The position numbers and the translations under genes are program-made. A model generated the notes under the pieces. That model ran no database searches. It was given only the letters and a program-made list of their open reading frames with translations, and was not told the origin of the DNA. A DNA stretch of 64,000 nt from Pseudoalteromonas distincta (GTDB lineage Bacteria; Pseudomonadota; Gammaproteobacteria; Enterobacterales; Alteromonadaceae). The stretch is from positions 1 to 64,000 of the forward strand of contig NZ_JWIG01000011.1 in assembly GCF_000814675.1 (NCBI RefSeq). The letters run 5' to 3'. Shown here one piece after another: positions 55,590-64,000 of the stretch (its first letter is position 1; each line of letters starts with the position of its first letter).

Positions 55590-57368
55590 TTAAAATTTGA
55601 TAGTGGCGTTATTATCAGTTAAATCAGATAACGCAACACCTTCACGGCGCGGATCAGCGCCACCATATAAGGTATTATTTTTAACTTCAACTGCGTGTAA
55701 GCCTGAGTTTAAATCAATAATACGTACATTGTGGCCGCGTTTGGTAAGTGCAGGCGCAATGGCTTCGATGGCTGTGCCTTTTTCAAGGCTGGTGTAATCG
55801 TTACGATTTGTTGTACGGGGTAAGTTAATGGCGTCTTGCGCTGATAAATTCCAGTCAATAACACCCACAACAACTTGTGCAACGTAATCAATGATACGGC
55901 TACCACCAGGTGAGCCTACAATTAAGCGTAAGCTACCATCTTTATTAAATACCATTACCGGTGACATAGAGCTACGCGGGCGTTTACCTGCCTCTACACG
56001 GTTTGCTACAAGCTTGCCATTTTTACGTGGTGATAACGCAAAGTCAGTTAGTTGGTTATTTAAAATAAAGCCATTAACCATAACCGTAGAGCCAAACGCC
56101 ATTTCAATTGAACTGGTCATCGAAACGGCATTACCTTTACTATCTACAATAGATACATGTGAGGTAGAAGGTAACTCGTATGAATCATCCATTGCATAAC
56201 TTAAGTACCCTACAGGATTTCCTGCTACGGCTTTTTGGTCTGTTTCGGTAATTAATTTAGCGCGTGAGGCAATATAATCTTTGTTTAAGAGCTCTTGTGT
56301 AGGTACTTGAGTAAAATCGGGATCGCCCATGTACATATCGCGATCGGCAAATGCAATACGCGAAGCTTGGCTAAAGTAATGAATCGCCTTTTCGCCATTT
56401 GGCTTAAGTGCGCTCATATCTTTATGTTCAAGCAAGCCAAGCATTTGCAGTACTGCTACGCCGCCACTACTTGGTGGTGCCATAGAACACACGTTATAAG
56501 CACGGTATTGAATACATACCGCATCGCGTTCTTTACTTTTGTAATCTGCTAAATCTTGCACACTTAATTTACCAGGGGCAATTTTAGAATGTTGTACCGC
56601 ATTAACCATTTTTTTTGCATTTTCGCCTTTGTAAAATGCATCAATGCCCTGCTTTGCAATGTCTTTGTACAAATCAGCAAGTGGTTGATTCTTTTTAACG
56701 CTACCCACTTCAATTAATTTACCATTAGGGTAAAAGTATTCGTTAATAATTGGCATGCTCAATACGCCTGGGTTTAACTGTCGGGCTAATAAGCCATGTA
56801 AACGCGGCGAAACTACAAAGCCTTGCTCTGCAAGTTCAATAGCAGGTTTAAAAAGCGCTTCCCACGGTAATGTACCGTATTGTTTATGTGCGCTTGCAAA
56901 GGCATGTAAAATACCGGGTACACCAACAGAGCGTCCACCTACTACGGCTTCAATCCATTTAACGGCTTTACCGTGTTTATCTAAAAACAGCGTTTCGTCT
57001 GCATTTGCAGGTGCGGTTTCGCGGCCATCAAAACTAGTCAATTTATTGTTAGCCTTGTTGTAATACATCATAAATGTACCACCGCCAATACCAGAAGATT
57101 GCGGTTCAACTAAGGTAAGCACTAGTTGAGTAGCAATCGCAGCATCTACGGCACTGCCGCCTTGGGCTAAAATTTGTTGACCGGCTTTTGAGGCATATGG
57201 ATTTGCCGCAGCGACCATGTATTTATCACCTTGCACTACTTTTTTATGGATTAATCCGGTAGCAGCTTCAGGTTCGCGAGTTTCAATTTGAGTTGTTTGC
57301 TGTGCTAATGAAGGCAGTGATACTGCGCACAGTCCAATGGCAAATAATGAGTTAAGTTTAAAATGCAT
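55590..57368 (-). CDS. ggt: Gamma-glutamyltransferase
   Basis: A periplasmic enzyme that transfers or hydrolyses the gamma-glutamyl group of glutathione. The signal peptide is MHFKLNSLFAIGLCAVSLPSLAQ. The precursor is cleaved before the nucleophilic Thr in STSHVSIVD (near residue 400). The large-subunit motif ANPYASKAGQQILAQGGSAVDAAIA and PPSSGGVAVLQML and the small-subunit oxyanion motif SPGGSRI are present. 592 residues, normal for GGT. Confidence 0.95.
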   Translation of the reverse strand: MHFKLNSLFAIGLCAVSLPSLAQQTTQIETREPEAATGLIHKKVVQGDKYMVAAANPYASKAGQQILAQGGSAVDAAIATQLVLTLVEPQSSGIGGGTFMMYYNKANNKLTSFDGRETAPANADETLFLDKHGKAVKWIEAVVGGRSVGVPGILHAFASAHKQYGTLPWEALFKPAIELAEQGFVVSPRLHGLLARQLNPGVLSMPIINEYFYPNGKLIEVGSVKKNQPLADLYKDIAKQGIDAFYKGENAKKMVNAVQHSKIAPGKLSVQDLADYKSKERDAVCIQYRAYNVCSMAPPSSGGVAVLQMLGLLEHKDMSALKPNGEKAIHYFSQASRIAFADRDMYMGDPDFTQVPTQELLNKDYIASRAKLITETDQKAVAGNPVGYLSYAMDDSYELPSTSHVSIVDSKGNAVSMTSSIEMAFGSTVMVNGFILNNQLTDFALSPRKNGKLVANRVEAGKRPRSSMSPVMVFNKDGSLRLIVGSPGGSRIIDYVAQVVVGVIDWNLSAQDAINLPRTTNRNDYTSLEKGTAIEAIAPALTKRGHNVRIIDLNSGLHAVEVKNNTLYGGADPRREGVALSDLTDNNATIKF

Positions 57369-57465
57369 AAAAATACTAAAAACACTTAATTACGTAGTTG
57401 TATTTGGCATCTTAAAGTTAAACGGGCACAATATGCAAAAATTTTGACTAAAAAAATATAATAAA

Positions 57466-58062
57466 ATGCTTAATTTACCTATTCAACCTCGTTATATATT
57501 ACCGCCTATTACTTTGCTGCTTTTTAGTACCATTTTTGCTGCATTTGATTTAAATAGTTTACTTGAATTTAACCGAAGCCTAATTGATGATGGCGAACTG
57601 TGGCGAATTTTTTCTAGCCAATTTGTTCATGCTAATTGGGCTCATTTGGGATTAAATGCCAGTGGTGTTTTACTAATATGGTTACTACACGGCGAATACA
57701 CATCCCCTACTCGCTACGCTTTTAATGCAATTTCGCTAGCACTGTGGTGTGGACTCGGTGTTTATTGGTTTTGCCCAAACATACATATTTACACCGGATT
57801 AAGTGCTCTACTGCATGGTGTAATTATTTGGGGCGCAGTTAAAGATATAACCGTAGGGCTTAAGTCGGGTTATTTATTATTTATAGGCGTATGGATTAAA
57901 ATAGCGTTTGAGCAATTTAGCGGCCCTAATGCTGATATAGGAAAGCTTATTAACTCCACTGTGGCTATTGATGCACATTTAATTGGTGTAATTGGCGGGA
58001 CTCTGCTTGCCATACCACTGGTTATAGAGCTCTTTAAAAAGAACTTTAAAAAGAAAAAATAA
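57466..58062 (+). CDS. rrtA: Rhombosortase (rhomboid-like protease)
   Basis: A small rhomboid intramembrane protease of 198 residues with about six membrane segments. The catalytic pair is Ser113 in YTGLSALLHG and His171 in IDAHLIG; HANWAHLGLN (55-64) is the conserved stretch after the first segment. This short form matches rhombosortase, which cuts GlyGly-CTERM tails of exported proteins. No protein in the window carries such a tail. Confidence 0.82.
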   Translation: MLNLPIQPRYILPPITLLLFSTIFAAFDLNSLLEFNRSLIDDGELWRIFSSQFVHANWAHLGLNASGVLLIWLLHGEYTSPTRYAFNAISLALWCGLGVYWFCPNIHIYTGLSALLHGVIIWGAVKDITVGLKSGYLLFIGVWIKIAFEQFSGPNADIGKLINSTVAIDAHLIGVIGGTLLAIPLVIELFKKNFKKKK

Positions 58063-58085
58063 AGTTAGATTTTGTTCAACCCAAT

Positions 58086-58126
58086 AAAAACGCCGCATTA
58101 GTTAACTAAACCAATGCGGCGTTTTT
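58086..58126. terminator. Bidirectional intrinsic terminator
   Basis: AAAAACGCCGCATT / AATGCGGCGTTTTT, a 14-base stem with a 13-base loop, between the convergent rrtA and S9 peptidase genes. Confidence 0.9.
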
Positions 58127-58143
58127 GTTTTTATAATTAAAGC

Positions 58144-60648
58144 TTAAAGCGTTTCTTTAAATAGCTTATAAATACGGCGGTATTCGTCTAACCAGCTTGA
58201 AGGCTGTACAAAGCCATGTGGTTCAACAGGAAATATAGCTGTTTCAAAGTTTTGTTTTTCAAGCTCTATTAAGCGCTGCACTAAACGCACTGAGTCTTGA
58301 AAAAACACGTTATCGTCAACCATTGGGGCATTAATTAATAAACGTTTGTTTAAGCCCTCAGCGTAATAAATTGGCGAGCTGCGCTCATACGCAATCGGGT
58401 CAACATCAGGATGGTTTAATATATTAGCAGTGTACCCCGTGTTGTAATGTGCCCAGTCGGTAACAGGTCGTAGTGCCGCACCCGATTGAAATAACTCAGG
58501 CGCGGTAAACAATGCCATAAAGGTCATAAAGCCGCCGTATGAGCCGCCATAAGTGCCGACTGCTTTGGTATCAACGTTGGCATTTTGCGCCATCCATTTA
58601 ACGCCATCGGCTAAATCTTGTGTTTCAGGTGTGCCCATTTGACGATAAATCGCGGTGCGCCAATCACGGCCGTAACCTTTAGATGCGCGGTAATCCATAT
58701 CCATTACTATGTAACCTTCATCAGCGAGCAATGAATGAAACATAAATTCACGAAAATAAACCGAAAATCCCATATGTGAGTTTTGTAAGTAACCCGCGCC
58801 GTGGTTAAAAATAACTGCTTTGCGATTTTTACCTACTTCACCTTCTACGTAGTCAGCTGGGTAGTACACTTTTGCGTATATTGGTTGTTCGGTATGGCTC
58901 GATGGGACAGCAACAATTTTAGGTGCAGTTAGCTTTTTAGCTAAAAACTCATCCGACACTGTATGAGTTAAGCGCGTTGCTTTTGCATTGGCTTGTGCGT
59001 CAGCTACATAAAGCTCATTAGGCATCGTAATTGTAGAGTGCTTAAGGAGTAACTTGGTTTCATCTGGGCTTAACGTGTAATCGGTCATGCCGTTTAAGTC
59101 AGTAACTTGCTCACTCTTACCAGTTTGCGGGTTAACACGGTAAATTTCGTACAGACCTGGGTGTTCAACATTCGCTTTATAATAAATTGCGCTGTTGTCA
59201 CTGGTAAGCGTTAAGTTAGAAACCTCAAATTGGCCTTGTGTTAGCGCGGCTGCACTACCATTAACTGGTTTTTTATAAAGCTGACTGTAACCCGACTCTT
59301 CCGATAGGTAATAAAGCGTGTTTGAGTTATGTAACCAACCAAAGTCGTTAAACGCATAAGCAATCCATGCGTCGTCATGCAGGCGATGTTGCGACACAAG
59401 TTTGTTGTTTTTAAAATCTACGGTAGCAAGCCAGCGGTCTTTGTTATCCCATGCTTCGAGCATGATAGCCACTTGTGAGCCGTCATCGTTCCATACTATT
59501 GGGCTTTGCTCAAAACCCCAGTCCATAATAAGGTTAATGCCACGAGGCGCCCTTTTAGACTTATATGTTTTACCATCACGTGCATAATTTTCTTTTTTAA
59601 CTGCGGCTAAAACATCTTCGTCAAAGCCCGGTAAGGTATTAAAGCTAAGTGAAGTTTGTTCTTTGTTAGTTAAATTGATGTACACAAGCTTTGAGGTTTC
59701 TTCTTTAGCGTCAGCTACACGGCGGCGTGCTTTTTTAGGCTCAATGGTTGCATCATTTGTAATGTAGTTAGGCATAATATCGCCATCACCACGCCAATCT
59801 GTTTGCTTTTGTACAACGACTAATAAGGCATCACCATTTGGCGAAAGCTGAGCCTCTGCAACTTTATTACCGTCACCTAAGTAGTAAGCCGTATTAGCAA
59901 TTGAATCGTTTTGTTCATTAATTTGCTCATTACGTGCTTGCTGATCTTTTTTATTTTTTTGTTGAAGCGCCACAAACTTAATCAATTTATGCTGCTCTTT
60001 AGCAATATACGTGCTTGGCTCTTCAATCCCTTTTGGCTCATCAGTAAGTTTTAAGTTAGCAAGCTCGCTCGTTAAGCCTGTTTTTAAATCAACTTTAAAA
60101 AACACATTGCCTTGGCGGTAAACTAAATCGCCGTTATTTAAAAATTGTGGTTTAGACTCGTTTGCTGATGTCGCTGTAATTTGCTTAAGTTCACCGGTTT
60201 TTAGGTTTTCAACAAACACATTGCCTTTAAATGTGTAAGCCGCCATTGTTTTATTTTTAGAATATACGGCTTTATTAGAACCCACAGTATGAAGTTTATT
60301 AAGAGCTACCTGCTCTGCTGTTTGGCTAGTAACAGATTGGCTAAATAAATTGCGTAGTGTATTACCTTGCTCTTTTTGAGCATAAATAATAGTAGCCGAA
60401 TCGCTAGCCCAGTAAGCGTTCTCTGGCTGATTACCCATCCAATCAGGATCGGCCATTGCTTGTTCTAGTGTTATTTTTTGTGAGCCGATATCTGCTGGCG
60501 TGTTCACAACCGCAGCAACCTTACTTGCTGGTAAAGCACTTTGCTGTGTTGAAGAGGTGTTAGCGGTAGCGCTACAACCTGCAAGCATAACACTTGAGGC
60601 AACAGCTAAGGCCACTAACGTTTTAGATGAAGAAAAATTAAAAATCAT
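58144..60648 (-). CDS. S9-family prolyl oligopeptidase lipoprotein
   Basis: An exported serine peptidase of 834 residues. The lipoprotein signal ends in lipobox LAGC (Cys near 25). The N-terminal beta-propeller (to about 560) precedes an alpha/beta hydrolase domain with Ser near 702 in TYGGSYGGFMT, Asp in APMVDDNVFF and His in VEPHGFVQP. Resembles dipeptidyl-peptidase IV-like S9 enzymes that use peptides in the periplasm. A strong inverted repeat directly abuts the start codon. Confidence 0.9.
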   Translation of the reverse strand: MIFNFSSSKTLVALAVASSVMLAGCSATANTSSTQQSALPASKVAAVVNTPADIGSQKITLEQAMADPDWMGNQPENAYWASDSATIIYAQKEQGNTLRNLFSQSVTSQTAEQVALNKLHTVGSNKAVYSKNKTMAAYTFKGNVFVENLKTGELKQITATSANESKPQFLNNGDLVYRQGNVFFKVDLKTGLTSELANLKLTDEPKGIEEPSTYIAKEQHKLIKFVALQQKNKKDQQARNEQINEQNDSIANTAYYLGDGNKVAEAQLSPNGDALLVVVQKQTDWRGDGDIMPNYITNDATIEPKKARRRVADAKEETSKLVYINLTNKEQTSLSFNTLPGFDEDVLAAVKKENYARDGKTYKSKRAPRGINLIMDWGFEQSPIVWNDDGSQVAIMLEAWDNKDRWLATVDFKNNKLVSQHRLHDDAWIAYAFNDFGWLHNSNTLYYLSEESGYSQLYKKPVNGSAAALTQGQFEVSNLTLTSDNSAIYYKANVEHPGLYEIYRVNPQTGKSEQVTDLNGMTDYTLSPDETKLLLKHSTITMPNELYVADAQANAKATRLTHTVSDEFLAKKLTAPKIVAVPSSHTEQPIYAKVYYPADYVEGEVGKNRKAVIFNHGAGYLQNSHMGFSVYFREFMFHSLLADEGYIVMDMDYRASKGYGRDWRTAIYRQMGTPETQDLADGVKWMAQNANVDTKAVGTYGGSYGGFMTFMALFTAPELFQSGAALRPVTDWAHYNTGYTANILNHPDVDPIAYERSSPIYYAEGLNKRLLINAPMVDDNVFFQDSVRLVQRLIELEKQNFETAIFPVEPHGFVQPSSWLDEYRRIYKLFKETL

Positions 60649-60698
60649 AGTGCTTCTATACGGTTATTATAATTAAGCCGTATTTAAGCAGAAGCACT
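60649..60698 (-). promoter_or_regulatory. Inverted repeat abutting the S9 peptidase start codon
   Basis: AGTGCTTCT / AGAAGCACT (outer, 9 bp) and ATACGG / CCGTAT (inner, 6 bp) frame a 14-base loop. On the minus strand the repeat ends at the base before the ATG, so it would sequester the ribosome-binding region in an RNA or serve as a DNA operator; a TATAAT lies in the loop. Confidence 0.55.
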
Positions 60699-60780
60699 TA
60701 AGTTATTGCAATTTTTTAAGATAAATAGCCATTAAACAGGGTAAAGCTCTGTTTACTAGCGCTTCTCTTGTTAATAGGCG

Positions 60781-61944
60781 TTATTCAATTACCAAATCAA
60801 GCCAAACCATGCGGTGATCGCTCGATGCGTTTCTATCTTTAATTAAACGATATTCACTACTCGTTTTAGTAGGCCAAAACACACCACCGTCCTTAATTTT
60901 TAAACCATAGTTTGACGGTAAAACGTAATCAACACGGGCTTGCCAATTAGCACTGTAATTTTGTGCATAAGGCACATCATATTGCTCTTTAGCACCTTCG
61001 CTTTTTGGAACAAAGCTTGCGTTGATAAGTGGGTTTTTAAGTAATTGGTCGGTGGTTTTTGTACGGGCTTTGTCCCCCTCAGGGGCTGCATTTAAATCGC
61101 CTAAAATAACAAAACGAGAGTGAGCTTTTAAACCGCCCTTTTCGCCTTTATCGTCATAAATATACTTAGCATTTGAAACGTAATCGGCAATTAACTTTAC
61201 TTCATCGTGGTTACGCTTGCCGTTTCTATCCTCTTCACCGTCAAATACAGGCGGTGTTGGGTGAGATGCAATAACATGAATTGTTTTATCATTTACGCTA
61301 ATAGGTAAATCCCAAAACGATTTAGAACTGAGCCTAAGTGTTTGCCATTCTTGTGCGTTATACCAGTTTTCACCTGTTTTAGGCATCACAGGCATTTGTG
61401 CATTTGGCATGTCTTTATATTTAAAGGTTTGAAGGGTTCTTACTTTATCAAAATTAATTGGGTATTTTGATAGAACAGCCATACCGTAATGTCCTTCAAA
61501 AAAGCCAAAGCCTTGTGCATCGCCCATCACGCCATTTTTTTTGCCATCGTTATCTAAATCAAACTCGGTAGCTAGGCCTGTATTTACTGGTGCAATATAA
61601 GAGTAAGGGTAGTTAATAGCGGCTTGTTTTTGCTGACTTACGTTTAAATAATACTGATTAAAGTATTCAATGCCTTGCTCTTTTGGGATGTAATCAAATT
61701 CGTTAAGTAAAATAATATCAGGGCGAACACGCTGAATAATTTCCGCTATGTTCTTAATTTGCTGGTGGTTAGCTTTAAGTGCATTAACTAAAGCATCACT
61801 TTTAACTTGCTCACCTTTAGGCGTGTGATTAGTTGCATCCATACTTACATTAAAAGTTGCAACACGAAGAGATTCCGATGCAAATGTATTTAAGCTAAAT
61901 AATGCAGTAATGGCTAGCACGCCAGATATTGTTTTTAGTTTCAT
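60781..61944 (-). CDS. Secreted endonuclease/exonuclease/phosphatase-family protein
   Basis: The signal peptide is MKLKTISGVLAITALFSLNTFAS. The EEP fold begins with LRVATFNVSMD, then ILLNEFDYIP (catalytic Glu), VIASHPTPPVF, ILGDLNAAPEGD and SSDHRMVWLDL (His at the end), the expected set of metal and catalytic residues. Members cut DNA, RNA, sphingolipids or phosphoesters; which one is unclear. It may scavenge phosphorus or nucleic acid outside the cell. Confidence 0.9.
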   Translation of the reverse strand: MKLKTISGVLAITALFSLNTFASESLRVATFNVSMDATNHTPKGEQVKSDALVNALKANHQQIKNIAEIIQRVRPDIILLNEFDYIPKEQGIEYFNQYYLNVSQQKQAAINYPYSYIAPVNTGLATEFDLDNDGKKNGVMGDAQGFGFFEGHYGMAVLSKYPINFDKVRTLQTFKYKDMPNAQMPVMPKTGENWYNAQEWQTLRLSSKSFWDLPISVNDKTIHVIASHPTPPVFDGEEDRNGKRNHDEVKLIADYVSNAKYIYDDKGEKGGLKAHSRFVILGDLNAAPEGDKARTKTTDQLLKNPLINASFVPKSEGAKEQYDVPYAQNYSANWQARVDYVLPSNYGLKIKDGGVFWPTKTSSEYRLIKDRNASSDHRMVWLDLVIE

Positions 61945-62015
61945 TGTTTTACTTCACAAATTTAAAATTAGACTTTAACAGTATTACATATTCAAAGCCC
62001 ATTTTTATGACAAAA

Positions 62016-62039
62016 AAATACCGGCTTAAGCCGGTATTT
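62016..62039 (-). terminator. Terminator of the purEK operon
   Basis: AAATACCGGCTTAAGCCGGTATTT, a perfect palindrome 18 bp after the purK stop on the minus strand, with runs of A and T on its flanks. Confidence 0.85.
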
Positions 62040-62056
62040 ATATAAAGGTATGATAA

Positions 62057-63208
62057 CTATTCGCTGAGCACTAAATTGGCAGCTGCTTTTAAAATACCAG
62101 GATAATCTTGCTCTGGTAGGTACTCTGTAAGTTCACCAAGTTTGTCTGCAAGCTCACCCATATTAACAGCTGATACATTAATATGGCCCATTTTACGACC
62201 TGGCTTAGCTGTTTTACCGTACCAATGGCTCGTTACATCAAACGTTTTTAATACTTCACTTGGAACACTTGGTTGGCCTAATACGTTTATCATCGCGGTA
62301 ATGTGTTTAAGCTCTGTATTACCAAGCGGTAAGCCTGCAACAGCGCGCATGTGGTTTTCAAACTGCGAGCAATGGCAACCTTGTTGCGTCCAATGGCCTG
62401 AATTATGTACGCGCGGTGCAATTTCGTTAACGAGTAACGTGCCATGTACATCAAAAAACTCAATAGCTAACACGCCAACGTAGTTAAGCTCATTTGCTAT
62501 TTTTGTAAATGCATCGTTTGCTTGAGCTTCAACACTTTGATTATTTTTACCAGCAATAGAAAGCGTTAATACACCATTTGTGTGCTCGTTTTCTGTTAGC
62601 GGATAAATAGCAACATTACCGTGTTTATCGCGCGCACCAATAATAGATACTTCACGATCAAACGGAATCATTTTTTCAGCAATAATCGTATGTGGCGCAA
62701 GCTCGGTGCCTGATGCAATAAATTCAGCCATTTGTGACCAAATTTCGTCTATTTGATCATCCGATTTTAAACGCCATTGGCCTTTTCCGTCGTAACCCGC
62801 TTGGCATGTTTTAATTACAAGTGGTTTACCTAGAGTTTTAACGGCAAGTTCTAAATGCGCTTTTTCAGTAATTAATTGGTACGGCGCACAAGTTACGTTT
62901 GTTTTATCAAGCAATGCCTTTTCAAGCGAGCGATCACCACCGGTTTTAATAGCGGCTTTACCTGGGTAAAACTTATTACTGTTACAGCAAAGGGTTAGAA
63001 CATCATCAGGAATGTGCTCAAACTCTGCAGTAATGGCATCAGCGTTTGATATTGCTTGCTCAAGCGACGTGTTATAAATGTCACCGGTTAGCGGGTGCAT
63101 AATTTGTTTACTGCCTACATCGTACGCAACAACGTTTAAATTAAGCGGCGCGCCTGCAAGGCTCATCATACGTGCAAGTTGCCCTGCACCTAATATTAAA
63201 ATATTCAT
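62057..63208 (-). CDS. purK: N5-carboxyaminoimidazole ribonucleotide synthase
   Basis: An ATP-grasp enzyme that carboxylates AIR to N5-CAIR in purine synthesis. N-terminal ILILGAGQLARMMSLAG, ATP-grasp core KTCQAGYDGKGQWRL and VLAIEFFDVHGTLLVNEIAPRVHNSGHWT. 383 residues is normal. It starts 2 bp after purE, and the pair makes N5-CAIR and converts it to CAIR. Confidence 0.97.
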   Translation of the reverse strand: MNILILGAGQLARMMSLAGAPLNLNVVAYDVGSKQIMHPLTGDIYNTSLEQAISNADAITAEFEHIPDDVLTLCCNSNKFYPGKAAIKTGGDRSLEKALLDKTNVTCAPYQLITEKAHLELAVKTLGKPLVIKTCQAGYDGKGQWRLKSDDQIDEIWSQMAEFIASGTELAPHTIIAEKMIPFDREVSIIGARDKHGNVAIYPLTENEHTNGVLTLSIAGKNNQSVEAQANDAFTKIANELNYVGVLAIEFFDVHGTLLVNEIAPRVHNSGHWTQQGCHCSQFENHMRAVAGLPLGNTELKHITAMINVLGQPSVPSEVLKTFDVTSHWYGKTAKPGRKMGHINVSAVNMGELADKLGELTEYLPEQDYPGILKAAANLVLSE

Positions 63209-63210
63209 TA

Positions 63211-63693
63211 TTACTCTGCAGGGTTTGGATTAGCTAATATAGTGTCGGTTTGAGCTTTACGAAAAGCTTCAATTTTTGCAAAAATTTCTGGATTTTGACA
63301 TCCTAAAATTTGTGCAGCTAATAAACCCGCGTTTGCTGCGCCCGGCTCACCAATTGCAAGCGTACCTACTGCAACGCCTTTAGGCATTTGGCAAATAGAT
63401 AAAAGTGAATCAACACCATTTAATGCTTTTGATTTTACAGGTACGCCAAGTACAGGAAGCGACGTAAAAGCAGCTGCCATACCAGGTAAATGCGCTGCGC
63501 CGCCAGCACCAGCAATAATAACTTTAATACCACGTTCTGCGGCTGAACTTGCGTAATCAGCAAGTAATTGAGGAGTGCGGTGTGCAGACACGACTTTGGT
63601 TTCGTACTTAATACCAAAATGCTCTAGCATAAGTGCTGCATGTTCCATGGTTGGCCAATCTGATTTAGAACCCATAATAATGCCAACAGTCAT
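63211..63693 (-). CDS. purE: N5-CAIR mutase
   Basis: Class I PurE converting N5-CAIR to CAIR. Motif [17 protein letters not shown] (residues 2-18) and [11 protein letters not shown] with the catalytic His, [16 protein letters not shown] and [20 protein letters not shown]. 160 residues. First gene of the purEK operon. Confidence 0.98.
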   Translation of the reverse strand: MTVGIIMGSKSDWPTMEHAALMLEHFGIKYETKVVSAHRTPQLLADYASSAAERGIKVIIAGAGGAAHLPGMAAAFTSLPVLGVPVKSKALNGVDSLLSICQMPKGVAVGTLAIGEPGAANAGLLAAQILGCQNPEIFAKIEAFRKAQTDTILANPNPAE

Positions 63694-63794
63694 AAATACT
63701 CCTCAGTAATGTATTTTAAAAATAGCGGACTTATGTCCGGTTTTAGGCGGGTATTATACCCAAACCAAGTTTAATTGCGACTCACAAAAACAAA

Positions 63795-63822
63795 AAAAGC
63801 CATGTTTAAACATGGCTTTTTA
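63795..63822 (-). terminator. Intrinsic terminator of the ABC-F gene
   Basis: AAAAGCCATGTTTAAACATGGCTTTT palindrome, 23 bp downstream of the ABC-F stop on the minus strand, with long A/T runs. Confidence 0.87.
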
Positions 63823-63844
63823 GAGTTAACGGGTAAATAGCTAA

Positions 63845-64000
63845 TTAAGCTTCTTTACTCGCTAGGTATTCTGCGTAGTTGCCTCTAAAGTCGATAACTT
63901 TACCGTCTTTAATTTCCCAAATACGGGTCGCAACCGACGATACAAACTGACGGTCGTGGGAAACAAACATCAATGTACCCTCGTAAGCTTCAAGGGCTAA
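63845..64000 (-). CDS. ybiT: ABC-F ATPase, YbiT-like (C-terminal part only)
   Basis: The last 51 codons of an ABC-F protein, whose start is beyond the window. [20 protein letters not shown] contains the ABC-F switch (SHDR), and [31 protein letters not shown] matches the C-terminus of YbiT better than EttA or Uup. ABC-F proteins act on ribosomes. Confidence 0.75.
   Translation of the reverse strand, partial: LALEAYEGTLMFVSHDRQFVSSVATRIWEIKDGKVIDFRGNYAEYLASKEA

Noticed and set aside
1..64000. tRNA, rRNA or CRISPR array
   Set aside because: No cloverleaf end pattern, ribosomal motif or regularly spaced direct repeats were noticed on reading; a covariance search would be needed to exclude a tRNA fully.

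Overview
The window reads as chromosomal DNA of a marine gammaproteobacterium, most probably Pseudoalteromonas or a close Alteromonadales relative. This rests on the low GC content, the gene families present (FabA with a FabR-type operator, RMF, MiaE, rhombosortase, a lipoprotein S9 peptidase, a MesD/MesX methionine synthase pair, YHYH lipoproteins) and several families of short intergenic inverted-repeat elements. I saw no rRNA, tRNA or CRISPR array. All assignments come from reading the sequence and recalling families; no database was searched.

Layout. 1-2.7 kb is accessory: the 3' end of an IS30-type insertion sequence and three small genes of little known function, one inside a possible integron-like cassette. 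2.7-4.8 kb holds mesD and mesX, for folate-independent, oxygen-dependent methionine synthesis. 5.4-16.6 kb is a loose collection of a spermidine-synthase-like protein, membrane and secreted proteins, an FMN reductase, an atypical protein kinase and two YHYH lipoprotein modules. 16.7-22.4 kb carries a VF530 protein, acuI with its TetR regulator and matching operators, rmf, fabA, and a three-gene run of a tandem PTPS-like protein, an M23 peptidase and an acyl-CoA thioesterase. 22.6-28.2 kb is a tight five-gene minus-strand operon: receiver protein, MoxR ATPase, DUF58 protein, TgpA-type transglutaminase and Na+/H+ antiporter. 28.7-35.6 kb is a sugar or polyol uptake operon: porin, binding protein, two permeases, ATPase and a SorC-type regulator.

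37.2-49.4 kb is the most unusual part. It is a compact Tad-like (type IVc pilus) locus on the minus strand, with secretin, TPR lipoprotein, small pilin-like protein, CpaB, TadA, TadB, TadC and a large cysteine-containing pilin-like protein. The last is translationally coupled to a hybrid sensor kinase that has lost its phospho-accepting histidine and ATP-binding motifs, followed by a stand-alone receiver closely resembling the kinase's own receiver. No tadZ, tadE/F/G, prepilin peptidase or canonical Flp pilin is present.

49.6-64 kb is mostly conserved housekeeping content: miaE, a sulfotransferase-like protein, a MAPEG protein, a DUF2254 membrane protein, a SIMPL protein, maeA, ggt, rhombosortase, an S9 peptidase, a secreted endonuclease/phosphatase-family protein, purK, purE and the 3' end of a ybiT-like ABC-F gene. 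Copies of a roughly 270-320 bp repeat lie at 12.2, 46.3 and 52.7 kb, and repeats with ACCAATT-type ends lie at 8.9, 11.4 and 37.7 kb.
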